Of a stretch of DNA of 64,000 bases, positions 36,068-49,700 are shown in pieces. The stretch's first letter is position 1. Each line of letters begins with the position of its first letter. A model generated the notes under the pieces. The model ran no database searches. It saw only the letters and a list, made by a program, of their open reading frames with translations, and was not told the origin of the DNA. The DNA lies in contig NC_064038.1 of the NCBI RefSeq assembly GCF_932526225.1, positions 5,378,741-5,442,740 of the forward strand. Reading direction: 5' to 3'. A program made the translations under genes and the position numbers. This DNA is from Nematostella vectensis. Taxonomy: Eukaryota > Cnidaria > Anthozoa > Actiniaria > Edwardsiidae.

Positions 36068-39000
36068 TAGTACAAGTCTGTGCGATGCCACAGCCACGCT
36101 TGCTAAGAAGCTTTGTACAGAGCTCGTCGACCCTGCTACAATCGAACCTATTTTGGCAAATTGATTTATTCCACTAGACAAGGGCAATGGTGAGGTGCGA
36201 CCAATCGGAGTCGGAGAGATCATCAGGAGAATAATCTATAAGTGTGTAACAAGGGTGACTAAACGGGATATCATCGAGGCCAGCGGCGCACTACAAGTGT
36301 GCGCAGGTCTGAAGAGTGGAGCTAAGGCAGCCATTCATGCCATGCGCGACATATTTGATGACGATGATACAGACGCTGTGTTACTTATTGATGCATCAAA
36401 CGCGTTTAATTCGCTGAACAAGGCTTCCGCTCTGCACAACATTGCTGTTTTTTGTCCTATTTAAGCCACGTAGGCCACCAACACCTAGAGGGCCCCTGCG
36501 CGCCTTTTTGTTACGGGCGGTAAAGAACTAAAATCTGCAGAGGGTACTACACAGGGTGACCCCTTGGCAATGAGCTTCTATGCTATAAGCCTCCAACCTT
36601 TAATCACTCATCTTATTCATCTAGCAGCGCAAAGCATGCTGACGACGCAACAGGCGCTGGTTCGCTCTAGGAGCTAAGGAAGTGGTGGGACGGGTTAAAT
36701 GAAATGGGACCTAGCCTAGGGTACTACCCTAATGCGAAAAAGTGCTGGCTTGTCACCAAGCCGGGAAAAAAGGACGAGGCAAGGGAAGTATTCGGTGACA
36801 CGGCAATAAACATTTCGACTCAGGGCCAAAAACATCTATGGGCGCCGTACTGGGGTCCTGACCTCATCTGGAGGAGTACGTGAAAGGGAGAGTGGAGGAC
36901 TGGGTCGAGCAAGTGGTAAAGCTCGCAGAGTTTGCTGCAGTTAATCCACAAGCGTCATATGCCGCGTTCACTTTCGGATTAAAGCACCGCTGGTCATATT
37001 ATCTTAGAACACTGCCAGATATTGATAGCTGCTAGAGCCACTAGAGCGCGCAATTGATGACGCTTTTATACCCGCCATGACTGGGCACACCTGCACACCC
37101 GCTGAGCGCAACTTGCTAGCACTCCCGCTGAGGCTTGGGGGAATGGGTCTCACAAACCCATGTCAAAACGCGACAAAGGAATACCAGACGTCAGTTAGGG
37201 TAACCGAGCCTCTTGTTAAGCAGATAGAGGCTCAGGCACACGAACTCCCGGATGACGATGAGATACGGACATTGCAGCAGCGTAACCGGAGAGAGAACGA
37301 CAAACATCTCAGTGAAAGAGCAGAGGAAGTAAAGAGCGCACTCCCTGATAACACCAAGAGAACTGCTGAACTTGCTACAGAAGAAGGCGCGTCTAGTTGG
37401 TTATCTGTTATTCCCTTAAAGGACATGAACTTTACTTTGAACAAGAGTTCAGGGATGCAGTTCATCTCCGCTATGATTGGCATATAGCTGACACGCCCTC
37501 TACTTGTGTGTGAGATACTTTTACGGTGGATCACGCCATGGTATGTAGACGAGGAGGATTTATCATCCAGAGGCATAACGAGCTGCGTGACCTTGAGGCG
37601 GACATGTTAAACATGGTTTGTCATGATGTACAAGTGGAACCCGTGCTACAGGCGTTGACAGGAGAAGTATCGACGAGAGGTACCAACCGAGCACCAGATG
37701 CCCGACTGGATGTCCATGCGCGTGGGTTTTGGGATAGGCAGGGCTCTGCCTTTTTTGATGTGAGGGTTTGTCACCCCAACGCAGAGTCCTACAAAGATCT
37801 CAGTATCCAACAGATCTACCGTCAGCACGAAAACGAGAAAAAGAGACTACAGCAGTAGGGTTCTAAAAGTAGAGCAAGGTGTTTACCACCACTGGCGGCA
37901 TGGCCGACGAGTGTCTACGGTATCATAGTAGACTAGCGGAGCTTGTATCACTCAAGGTGTTTACCACCACTGGCGGTATGGCCGACGAGTGTCTACGGTA
38001 TCATAGTAGACTAACGGAGCTTGTATCACTCAAGGTGTTTACCACCACTGGCGGCATGGCTGACGAGTGTCTACGGTATCATAGTAGACTAGCGGAGCTT
38101 GTATCACTCAAGGTGTTTACCACCACTGGCGGCATGGCCGACGAGTGTCTACGGTATCATAGTAGACTAGCGGAGCTTGTATCACTCAAGGTGTTTACCA
38201 CCACTGGCGGCATGGCTGACGAGTGTCTACGGTATCATAGTAGACTAGCGGAGCTTGTATCACTCAAGGTGTTTACCACCACTGGCAGCATGGCTGACGA
38301 GTGTCTACGGTATCATAGTATACTAGCGGAGCTTGTATCACTCAAGGTGTTTACCACCACTGGCGGCATGGCTGACGAGTGTCTACGGTATCATAGTAGA
38401 CTAGCGGAGCTTGTATCACTCAAGGTGTTTACCACCACTGGCGGCATGGCCGACGAGTGTCTACGGTATCATAGTAGACTAGCGGAGCTTGTATCACTCA
38501 AGGTGTTTACCACCACTGGCGGCATGGCTGACGAGTGTCTACGGTATCATAGTAGACTAGCGGAGCTTGTATCACTCAAGGTGTTTACCACCACTGGCGG
38601 CATGGCTGACGAGTGTCTACGGTATCATAGTAGACTAGCGGAGCTTGTATCACTCAAGGTGTTTACCACCACTGGCGGCATGGCTGACGAGTGTCTACGG
38701 TATCATAGTAGACTAGCGGAGCTTGTATCACTCAAGGTGTTTACCACCACTGGCGGTATGGCTGACGAGTGTCTACGGTATCATAGTAGACTAGCGGAGC
38801 TTGTATCACTCAAGGGTTTACCACCACTGGCGGCATGGCTGACGAGTGTCTACGGTATCATAGTAGACTAGCGGAGCTTGTATCACTCAAGGTGTTTACC
38901 ACCACTGGCGGCATGGCTGACGAGTGTCTACGGTATCATAGTAGACTAGCGGAGCTTGTATCACTCAAGAAAGGAGAGAACTACAGCACAGCAATCTCGT

Positions 39001-39140
39001 GGATACGTTCTAAAGTGTCCTTCGCTTTATTAAGGGCCGCTCTGCTTTGTTTAAGAGGATCACGCACTACAGGGCGCCGTGTTCCTTTGGACTTGGAACA
39101 GCGAGACTTTGAAATCGAAAAAGAACAAGCTCGTTTGTAA
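36068..39140 (+). mobile_element. Decayed REL-type non-LTR retrotransposon, copy 2 (5' truncated)
   Basis: Starts abruptly at the duplication junction with the sequence corresponding to 9870. It carries the same disruptions as copy 1, including the HADD catalytic box and the stop after GAGSL. It has further damage of its own: a TGA at the ANRLIP position near 36164, a stop at 36463 and a frameshift near 37025. The conserved 3' end runs to 39140 after a 14-unit 78-bp repeat. Confidence 0.75.
37879..38969 (+). repeat. 78-bp in-frame coding repeat in retroelement copy 2, 14 units
   Basis: 1091 bases = 14 x 78 - 1; a single unit near 38813 lacks one base. It encodes the same 26-residue motif ([18 protein letters not shown] plus LAELVSLK), four units fewer than copy 1. 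Confidence 0.95.
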
Positions 39141-39227
39141 TTCTTCTTTAGATTTTTATTGCTCGTAATATGATTGTATTGCCACTTAGTTTTCAGTCTT
39201 TTTTAATCGTTTGATCAATTGTAAATA

Positions 39228-39878
39228 TTAAGGTAATTCCCTTGAAAAAGTTCTACAACCCAGAATTTTTTAAAACTTGACATAAACAATATTGAAGTTA
39301 AGGGTTTTCAAAAAATGTAATAAAAAAATTAACCGACCTCGTTTTCACAACAGAGGGGCGTAGAGTTGACGCGTTTTCGTTGATCGCGCAAGGAAAAATC
39401 CCAACTCTTAGTTTTCAAAAAGAGTACCTATAGCCTTTAAAAAATTAAGTTGTGTTTGTCGAGCTGCCAAAATCCGATCTCCTAAACAATAACCCGTAGT
39501 ACCTAATGTTTAAAACAAAAAACAATTTTAGAGATAACACTAAAATTGTTTTCGCCACTATTCATACGGTAAAAAGCGCCATTTTGAAGTATTTTTACGG
39601 CTTTTAAGAGAAATAACAAAACTTCTACAACCCAACTTTTTTTCTTATTTCAGTAAATCATTTTCCGTATATTTAACTATTTGAGCAAATAAAAAATGGG
39701 GGTAACCGACTTCGTTTTTCTGTCAAAGCGATTTAAAGTAAAAAACGCGCGCCTTTTGCTGTGTTTTCTTGTACAACTGTGGCGCGCGCGCGCACTTAAT
39801 ACCGGAAAATTCGAACAAACAGCGCGCGCCACTATGCGCAGAAGGGGTGCGCAGTGCAATTCAAGGGAATTACCTTAA
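39228..39878. mobile_element. Non-autonomous TTAA-flanked element, copy 2
   Basis: Same 19-base inverted termini as copy 1 (39228-39246 and 39860-39878). It is ten bases longer overall because of small indels, including an extra GCGCCTTTT stretch. Confidence 0.75.
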
Positions 39879-39922
39879 GAAATGTTAAATATTCCTATTG
39901 AAATTTGTAAATATGATTATTG

Positions 39923-40015
39923 GTTTTATTATTATTATTATTATTTATTATATTACTATTACTATTACTATTACTATTACTATTACTATTATTATTGTTA
40001 CTGTTATTATTGTTA

Positions 40016-40102
<87 letters not shown>

Positions 40103-40105
40103 GAA
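39923..40105. repeat. (TTA)n / (ACTATT)n microsatellite, copy 2
   Basis: Counterpart of 14024-14216, with fewer ACTATT units and GTTACTGTTATTATTG interruptions not present in copy 1. Confidence 0.97.
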
Positions 40106-41005
40106 TAACTCTCTTTTTTCCCAATAGAAACGTAAACTTTCTGATGCCACGAATTTCTAGCCAGCCAGCGAGGCAAAGAAATGCCTGAGAGCACATCAAT
40201 CAAATCAAAATCTCGCATTCTAATTGGCTAACTTTCTTAAAACTTGGTATTGGCGGCCAGGGTAACGCACGTCGCACGAAGATCATGATTGAATCGTTTT
40301 CTAGCAAGTTGTTTACAAAACTTTTCGCATATAGTTTGCACATGGAGTCTCAAGTATTTCGCTTTATGCGCATATAGAAATTTTATCGGAGGTGTAGGGG
40401 AGGGGGGGGATCAAGGGAACAATGGTGGGTGGTTATTTACAAAGAGAACCATCAACAGATTCAAGATCGATACCTCACTAAAAAAAGGTTCACGGAAGAC
40501 TTGTGACGTCCCACCTTATATAAGAACTGTGGGGAAATTATCACGCACGCAAAAAAAAACAATGAGCATTTGCGAGCTTGCGAGCACCCGCGCGAGCGTA
40601 TGCGATCGCTAGCCGAAAACTGCGAGCATTTTCGGGGGACCATTCTGATGCCCTGATATAAACAGTAACAAAAGGTTCGGCTGATCTAAAAAAAACCTTT
40701 TAGTGTCGTCATGTTGGCTACGGGTATTCTTACATCACACTAAGCAATTTGGCTGTTTACAGTACTTGTGAACAAGGAATCTTTTGTTTCTGTATAAAGT
40801 TTTCGTTCGTGTTTTAATTTTTTTGGAAAAAAATAATACTACCATGACATATTTCTGAGGCATTGATCTTGTATTTTATATAAGAGACGTAATACAGTTC
40901 GAATAACGAGAAGTCAGAGTTATCCGAGTTCGACTTACCGGTGTTTCATCATACAAGCACTCTAACTACCTTAAACTACAAACGCCGAATCATAGATTGT
41001 AATGG
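40106..41005. other. Intergenic stretch downstream of TMEM163-like copy 2
   Basis: Counterpart of 14217-15118 with a few indels and substitutions. No supported gene; the same pogo/Tigger-like end cluster occurs near 40900-40945. Confidence 0.45.
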
Positions 41006-41851
41006 TTAATGTTTGAGCGGTGATTTTTCTTCAAGGATCGTACTATTGCACCATTCTGCTTGCACAACCAAATATATACCATAGGCGGCTGACACGGCGC
41101 CCAACGATAGAGCCACGGAATGGTCCAGCCACCAGAGCCGAGGCTTGTTTTCACGGTACACGTAAGTCGAGATTAAGATACCAAAAGCCATCGCCGAAGC
41201 CATGGCATAGTCCACTGCGGCCGCGCGCAGTGAGTCACTGTTCACTTTCTTCGCGATGCAGTTTTGTACCCATGCAAGTACGAAGAATACTACCAAACTA
41301 CAGGTTAGAACTATCAACATCTCGTCTGGTTTTCTCGGATGGATGCTATCGGTGAGATGGATCACTGATGTCGCGACCGTAGCAATACCGGTCGTGATAA
41401 AACTGAGGGCGATTCCTAGAGTTGCAATTGACTCTCGTTTATGTCCAATCTCTCCGTTTTTTGAGTCACGAAATCGCCAAGCCACAGCCACGGAACTCAT
41501 CGTCCCTAACAGCGAATCAAATGCACTTGCAAAGACGGACGAACTTTCTGTTTGCCCTGACACAAAAAACGACGACAGACTAAAAAGAAGAGAGATCACA
41601 ATTGCTAGGATGGAGATTGTGAACGCGGCGCGGCACCATTTTTCGCGCGCTTTTTGGGAAAGGAAAGGTCTTTCTGTTTCGTCTTCGTCTAAGAAAGAAA
41701 CCACATCCTTGTTGTTGACTTTCTGCGTTCCCTCCTTAAACGCGTCCATTAAACTTGACTCAAAGCTTGCACATGATTCACTGGTGGACGATGCACGACT
41801 GCTCTTTTTATCTCCCGGCGGCACAGCGAATGATACCTGAAAGTGGGCCAT
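41006..41851 (-). CDS. TMEM163: TMEM163-like zinc transporter, copy 2
   Basis: Intact 281-residue intronless frame with the same six hydrophobic segments as copy 1 and a single residue difference in TM4 (SLVVFF instead of SLLVFF). D112 is retained and G116 again replaces the second expected TM2 acid. Keeping the frame open in both duplicates suggests either recent duplication or selection on both. The upstream TATA-like segment is also kept. Confidence 0.85.
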   Translation of the reverse strand: MAHFQVSFAVPPGDKKSSRASSTSESCASFESSLMDAFKEGTQKVNNKDVVSFLDEDETERPFLSQKAREKWCRAAFTISILAIVISLLFSLSSFFVSGQTESSSVFASAFDSLLGTMSSVAVAWRFRDSKNGEIGHKRESIATLGIALSFITTGIATVATSVIHLTDSIHPRKPDEMLIVLTCSLVVFFVLAWVQNCIAKKVNSDSLRAAAVDYAMASAMAFGILISTYVYRENKPRLWWLDHSVALSLGAVSAAYGIYLVVQAEWCNSTILEEKSPLKH

Positions 41852-43702
41852 TAATGATCGCTTTTAAGTCTTAAACAAAAGGCTAATTGATAAATATAAA
41901 TTGCTCCAAGCGACTTGTGACGGGGGCTAAACATTTATGGAATACCTCCGGGTGAGATCAGTCAAACAATGCTAATCTATTGCATCATTTAAACAAGCAC
42001 TTTAAAATCCTTCGCTGCTAAGGAGCGCAGACCTCTCTTTTAATAACCGATTGTTATTTTTAATGTGGGTGGGCTAAATTCATGTTTAAAATCTAATAAT
42101 TTTATAATGCTCACGGAACTTTCTGCAAGAAAAGTAATAGCGTACATATCCTACTATTAAAAAACACCTTTCTTAAACTCCGACAATTACCATGAGAATG
42201 TATCCCTTTAAATTACCGCATGAATGTTTGTTTTGGTATTGTGCTGGAGAGGTGCTACATATTCATGCAACTAGAAGACATGCAATGTGTTGCGATGGAG
42301 ATGGGTATGAGATGATGGCGAAACACCATAGCAAAAACCATCACAGCGAGATATTAATAAAGCAAGAAAACAACTGCATTTTCGCATTGTATTTACGTAC
42401 TGAATTTTCAAGTGAATACCAACTGCAATCATCTCGACAGAACTTTTGGTAAGACATTTTGAGAAGGCTTATACCTTCTATAATATTTTTTTGAGGATGG
42501 TTGTTTCTTTATTCTATAAGTTTTTATCATAGTTACCATTAAAATCGTTTTTACGACACACTCCTATATTCAAAGGGTCTATGACCCAACTCGTTTTAAA
42601 AAAAGTTATAAAATGTATACTTTTTTAAAAAAGAGAACACCAGCTATATACACATCGGTTTCTGTCGAACCAACAACGAAACACTCTTTGTCGATGCTCT
42701 TTGGCAAATTATGCAAACTCTCGCATGTACAATTCCCAACAGCTTATCGGCTTCTGTCATTCAAAATACTTGAAGCGGATTCATTGGCCAGCAGGAGCTT
42801 GGATCGAACCCAGATCAGATCAAATCCTCCTTGATTTACAACATAAAACAGTATTCTACCCCCAGTCACACTACAATATTTGATAACTCGAACTCCTGCT
42901 AAACCAAAGTGATGTCTTACAGTGAAACTCCGATAGCTCGAACTCTCCGCTGATTAGGAATGCCTAATTTTAGTCATTTCTACTATAAAGACTCGCCAAT
43001 AACTCGAACTGACTTTAATTTCCCTAGAGACTGATTTTCAGCTATTTCTTCTCGAATAACTCGAACTCCCTACTAAGTCGAACTGACTTCAAGTCCCCTA
43101 ATCATGTCTTCTCATATGCAGCCTAGCCCCAGGCTTTCTGATCGGACTTGCTCACGGTTCATCTGCTAGCACAGGAAACCCGGTAAGAACGTCAGGGACT
43201 GGGCTGCACTATATGGGCTCGTCCCAGACCCCATGCTTCCTGGCGGTCCATATTCAAGCACAGGAAAACCTAAAAGAAAAGAAGATCATCTTTGAAGCTC
43301 GAAGTAATGTCGATTTCCTTTGGGTGTTTCAGTTATCGGAAGCCAAAATGCATCCACATTTCAAACAAAGTTGCACAAGGAAATCAATGTCCATGGGTTT
43401 AAAAAAAAAAAAAACAATAAATAACCGTAAATAAACATAAATTCAGGTTTGGAAATTTATAACCATTCACATGGCTTTTAGAGTTCAGGATTTGGAAATT
43501 TAACCTTTTTCCAGGTAGCCAATGCAGGCTAAAATACACAAATTCTCGAGTGTAACCTTATTTGAAATCAGTGTGTAATTGAAAACCTCTCTTACATAGA
43601 TACACATCCCTGCATAACTTGCACCATTTCTATTTAAACCCAGTACTTCTCTCTTACATATAACCACAGGCTCCCAATCTGCGATCTACCTTACGACGAT
43701 GT
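41852..43702. other. Intergenic stretch between TMEM163-like copy 2 and MALT1-like A2 3' end
   Basis: Counterpart of 15965-17820 with the same decayed AACTCGAACT-type element and short inverted-repeat element (43118-43207). No supported gene. One deletion of about 18 bases relative to copy 1 lies near 43605. Confidence 0.45.
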
Positions 43703-46700
43703 CTAGTTCTGGCAAGCAATCTTGGCAAACAGCGGTTTCTCTCGCATCGTGTAACATATTCGACGAGGCTCTTCATTATCTAATTCCAGCACGAGAACCA
43801 TCTCAAGGTTGCCCTGAAGGAGACAAACATTATTCTACGCATCCGCATTACTGATAATAAATCTCGACAGTTTACCTGCAGCCTTTGAAGGTCAGCGATT
43901 CGTATCGCGGACTCAGCTCTTGAGAAACGCTGTGGAATAGTGCTTTCCTTGCCCGTTACCTTGGTAACGAGACAACCGCTGACACACTGCAGGAAGAAGC
44001 CAAGACATATCAGCATATCAACCTTGCGCTTCTACATGACATGACACAAGTAACGCAACAGAGGCTGAGTGACACTGTCACGCACTCGCATGTCGTATAA
44101 ATCGTAACGCAATGCAAACTGTGACATGTGCAACGCAATTCGCAATTCTGAAGTTGCGCGGAGGACTGGGTAGACTTTCTAAGCGGACGACTGGGTAGAC
44201 ATTCCGTGCGCTCGCCCCAGGCTCTTTTAGACCATTTAGAAAAACGTCAGTCATTGGTTGATATGCGAAAAGCATGCTGGGACAATTTTAAAAATTCAAC
44301 ATGGCGTTGTAAACATTTGATATGATTGAAAGCTAGGGCAGGTTTAGATTCACAACATCAAAATTGAATTGAGTTGAATTGCACCTTCTAAAATTACCCC
44401 AGCATGCTTTTCGATTATCGACTCGACCCAATCCCCCGCGCAACGTAAGATTGGCGAATAGAAGAGAGGGAGTGCTTTGAAAACTCAACGGTAGAACCGC
44501 CAAAGAGCCGTTCTCGGCCGCCATTTTTTTTCTTTTTCTTCTTATAGGTAGAAAACAAAAAGAAAGGTATGGCTAACAAGAGCTCTTTAAAGTGGCATTC
44601 GCACGCGCGTCTGAGAAAGTTTGATGAAAAAGGAAGTTTGTACGTAAAATATCCCTAATTACTTCGCCCAAGTGTAATAATGCTCAATGCGTAGTACGTG
44701 ATGTTTATAAAACCATAGATGACAAAATCCGCTTGATAGTAGAGCTGGTTAAAATGGGAACGTGTAGAAACAATAGTAGAAACATGTAGAAAGAACATGT
44801 TGCGTGACGTTAAAAAGTGGTAGGTTCCGTGACACTTTTGATAAAGGTCTGTAAACTAGAAACAAACAAAGCAACTGTGACGTCACAACTGTATTAAGAA
44901 AAGCTTGCACTTCAATCTACAAATGACGAATCAAATCACGTCTTTTACCTCAGGCATGTCGAATGTCACGTGGTAGTTGTCGGGGCGACAGCGCGCGGTG
45001 ACGAGCAACGCGTTGGAGAATTCCGCCATGAAGACGAGTTCGACCACGACCCCGTCACGCTCATGTACGGTCACGGGGTCTTCCGGGATCTCTGTCACGC
45101 AATAAATAAATAAGGTTATGAAAAAAAATAGTGTGTGACACTTTACATTGACATTCGTGACGGAATACGTAAGGGATATGAATATGCTAGCGTGTGACAC
45201 CTTGGCGTGACATGCGTGTCATCTACCACCACCCGGTCAGCGCTCATGTATGGTTACGGGAGCAACCAGGATCTTTGTCACGCAATAAATGCGTAAAGAC
45301 CATAAATACAAGGAGTCATCTCGCTCATTTCTCGTTTCTCCCGACCCCTCCCCCTCCGCCGGCTTTGTTCCGCCTCGTTCCCGTGCCTCGTTACTCTGAC
45401 CTGGTCCCCCCCCCCCTCCCCCGCTGGAACAAAAATAACGGAAGCCCTGTGTGTACCGACCATGCGCTGCTTTCCAGCCCTCGCTCCCAGACACGGCGCA
45501 TGCTCCTTGCATGTGTACCGCTGTATTGTCAGCTAGGCACATGTCGTCGATCTCAGTGGTATGAATGTGCACGACTTGTTGTTTTCTATCTTCGGGGTCA
45601 TAAATTTTCTCATCATGAATGGCTGGGAAAACGCACAAATACAAAATTACGCCTTTTGTATACACCTTTTACAATTATGTTCGACAATAGGAAAATAAAG
45701 CATTGCAAATGCCTGATACCAGTTGTAAAGGAAAAAAAAACAATTACTATTTTGTTTGTTTATAACACTCTATGCAGCCGTCAAGTATCCAGTTAGATCC
45801 ATAACAGTGAATAAAAACTTTTATGCAAGGAAACAACATTATGCATCCTACTTGGGTCATTTTCTATTTTCTTTTTGTCGACCTTATTTAAAACAGGAAT
45901 ACACCTAGTCCAAAATAAAGGTAGACTTTAAGAAAATTGAAAAACACGACACGACAGACCTTTTTTTTTCGAAGACGGGCGTCAAAGTGAGGATTTACAG
46001 TAAGCAGTGTGAAACATGTCTTGAATATGTCCTTCATTCTGGTAAGAAATCCTGGGGAGAGCACGGTAAGTTTTACTTACCTTTTGAGAACTCAACTTTA
46101 ATCTTGGAAAGCGGCTTAGTTTGGCCGATGAGCTTAATGAGGTGCTTGGCAATGAAACCATTTCTCTCATCCTCAGACTCGAATACTGAATTCTGCGGTA
46201 AACTGCAAGACAAAATACGTGGAAATAAAAATAACGATGATGACTAACTTGAAATGTTCCGGGGACAAATGGTCTAACTAAATTTAAAGTAGAGTAAAGT
46301 ATCTATAGGAGGCGAGAGAGCCTCAGTAGGGGAGGGGTGGGGTAGGAATACCTCTAGGAGGGGAGAGACAGCCTCAATGGGGGAGGGGTGGTGTAGGAAT
46401 ACATCTAGGAGGAGAGAGACAGCCTCAATGGGGGAGGGTGGGGTAGGGATACCTCTAGGAGGGAAAAGAGCCTCAATGAGGGAGGGGTGGGGGGAGAAGT
46501 ACCTATAGGAGGCGAGAGAGTCTCAATGGGGGAGGGGTGGGGTAAAAGTGCCTCTAGGAGGGCAGAGACAGCCTCAATGGGGGAGGGGTGGGGTAGGAGT
46601 GCCACAGGGAAGGAATACCTTGTAAGGTCTGCAGGACAACTATGATATTTGATGAATTATGGAAGAATAAACAATATACAGATAAAAAAAAGTGGAAACG

Positions 46701-49700
46701 AGCATTCAGATAAATGAATCCAAAACGAAATATTCAACCCAGATGGTCCTTTTTAAAAAACATGACAGTCTGTGCCCTGGTTCCAAAGCCGCGAACGTCT
46801 CTGTATTCGACTAGGTAGACAGTCTGGGGTCTGGTTCCTTTTAGATTGCGAAAATGGAAAAAGGGAAAACTGCCCTAAAAGCCTATTATTCACTGCAATT
46901 CTTTTTCCGCAATGACGTACTTCGGAAAATCATCAATCCTAACCACCACCCCACCCCCCTCCCAGATACACAACATGACTCACCATCCATGGATCACCAA
47001 CACATTCTTCTTGGTTACAATTGGTTTCCTACCCACCCGTCCCCCCCAGACGCACAACATGCCTCACCATCCATGGATGACCAACACATTCGCCTTGGTT
47101 ACAATCGGTTGGTAACAGCCGTTGTCGACTGGTATCGTCTCGATTGGCTTATCGTTTGGCCTTGAACGTAGGTTATATTGAAGTAAATAAGAGGTATTTA
47201 TACAATAATCAATAACAAGACATTTGAAGTGATGAACCATAGGATATAATATTTAATTGAAACAAAAGGATTTAATTGAAACAAAAATGAGCTACAATAG
47301 TCGATAACATGCGACTCTACGATAGCACTTGGTCACATACGATGTACGACACACTCAATCACGTATGATGTATGGCAACACTCGATTACGTACAAGGTAC
47401 GGCAACAATCGATAACGTATCACGTACAATGTACGGCAACAATCGATAACGTATCACGTACGATGTACGGCAACACTCGATCACGTACGATGTACAACAA
47501 CACTCGATTACATACGATGTACGACAACACTCTATCACGTACGATGTACGACAACACTCGATCACAGAAGATGTATGTCAACATTTGATTTTATACGGTG
47601 TACGGCAACACAAAAAATCCAAACAACAGTATTATACTAATATCGACAGGAAAAAATCTCCTACTCACGTTGTTCGACAGCAATCGAGGACGATGATATT
47701 TAGTTTTGCTTCGCTATTCTGCATGGTCTCCAACACTTTCCACGCGGGCAGGTTTTCCTGCGGATGATACCTGACAGAGAACAACAGACAATTATTATTG
47801 ATACTCGTTATAATCTCAGACCCGTGGTAGTCCCGCAATAGTCCCGCGGTGTCCCAAACTTAGATGACCTTTTCCGTTGTGTCGACCGGCTTATAATTCT
47901 AACCATTTATATCAAACCCGTGGTAATTCCGTTAAAATACCGCGGTGTACGAAATCAGATAAACCTTTCCAATACGTCGAGAGATACCCTAACAATATGT
48001 ATAGCAAACCCGTGGTAATCCCGTAATAATCCCGCGGTGATGTCCCGTACTTAGATAAACTTTCCAATGGGTCAAGAGATAACCCTAACCATATGAAAAT
48101 CAAACCCGTGGTAATGAGGTAATTATCCAGTGGTGATCCCGTAATAATCTCGCGGTGTCCCGTACCTTTGTTTGGCCAGGGAAGGGCTTTAGACTAACCT
48201 TTCTGTGGCGTCTATAGGCATAAGATAGCCCTGTCCATTTATCTCAAAGCCATGACCCGCAAAGTAGAAGAGTGCATAGGTGTCTTTGACCAGCAGTTTG
48301 TAGAACTCATCCAGGGCGAACTCCATCTCCTTCAGGGTGAGATTCACAAGCGAAACAACCTGGAGACAAACGAAGGAGACGCGCGTGTACACGCAGCCTC
48401 TTTCAGATTTCTGTCACGCGACTAGTTAGCAGCTACTACTATAAACTCGTAAAAGTTTTAACAGGTTGTAAAAATAGGCTTTGTCTACTTCAATAGGTGT
48501 TCAGGGGTGTCTAGACAGAGCCGTAGCAGGCACACGTAAGATTGCGGGGGACACAATACAGAAGCATTAAGAAAATATTGGGGGCACAGCCACGCCCCTG
48601 CAGGTCATTTCATTATAATTTAAAAAAATATCGCCCCCCCCCGTGCCCCCAGTGCCCCACCCCCAGCTACGGCCCTGCTAGAGAAAAACGCAGGGTGGGG
48701 TTCAGAGTAGTAATTCTGGCCACTGATCAATTGAGTTCAAATCGGGATCCTTAAATCTGGTGATAGGTCACTAGATCCATCAAGAAACTACCTAGTCTGA
48801 TACATTATTCCAAGGGTGGATGAGTGGTTGGGGGAAAGGGAGGGGGATAGTGTTTTAACTGGTTAGTGGGGATCTATTCACCTTAAAGCCTATGCTTCTT
48901 AATACGCCTGCCAAGTCGCACACATCATTCAGAGGATGGAAGAGAGTGTTGAGGTGCTGCGCCATTTTGTAATCTTTGTTGCCGATTAGTAACGCCACCT
49001 TGTCATTTGCTACAACATAGCACAAGGCCTTGATAATTAAAGAACCTGTCTCAAGCACACAGCCAGAGCTACTCTGACGTTAGACTGTGGCGTGTCCAGA
49101 GAAAAATGCAAGATTGGGTCCAAAAGCAGCTCAACGATTGCCCAGGCCAATCGTTCACTAGACCCATCTAGATCTATACCTAATGCCTGCCCAGGTCAAT
49201 AGGTCACAAGACCCATCTAGATCTATACGTCATGCCTGCCCAGGTCAATAGGTCACAAGACCCATCTAGATCTATATGTCATGCCTGCCCAGGTCAATAG
49301 GTCACAAGACTCATCTAGATCTATATGTCATGCCTGCCCAGGTCAATAGGTCACAAGACCCATCTAGATCTATATGTCATGCCTGCCCAGGTCAATAGGT
49401 CACTAGACTCATCTAGATCTATACGTCATGCTTGCCCAGGTCAATAGGTCACAAGACTCATCTAGATCTATATGTCGTGCCTGCCCAGGTCAATAGGTCA
49501 CTAGATCCATCTAGATCAATACGTCATGCCTCCCAGGTCAATAGGTCACTAGACCCATCTAGATCTATACGTCATGCCTGCCCAGGTCAATAGGTCACTA
49601 AACCCATCTAGAACTATATGTCGTGCCTGCCGAGGTCAATAGGACACTAGACCCAACTACATCTATATGTCATGTCTGCCCAGGTCAATAGGTCACTAGA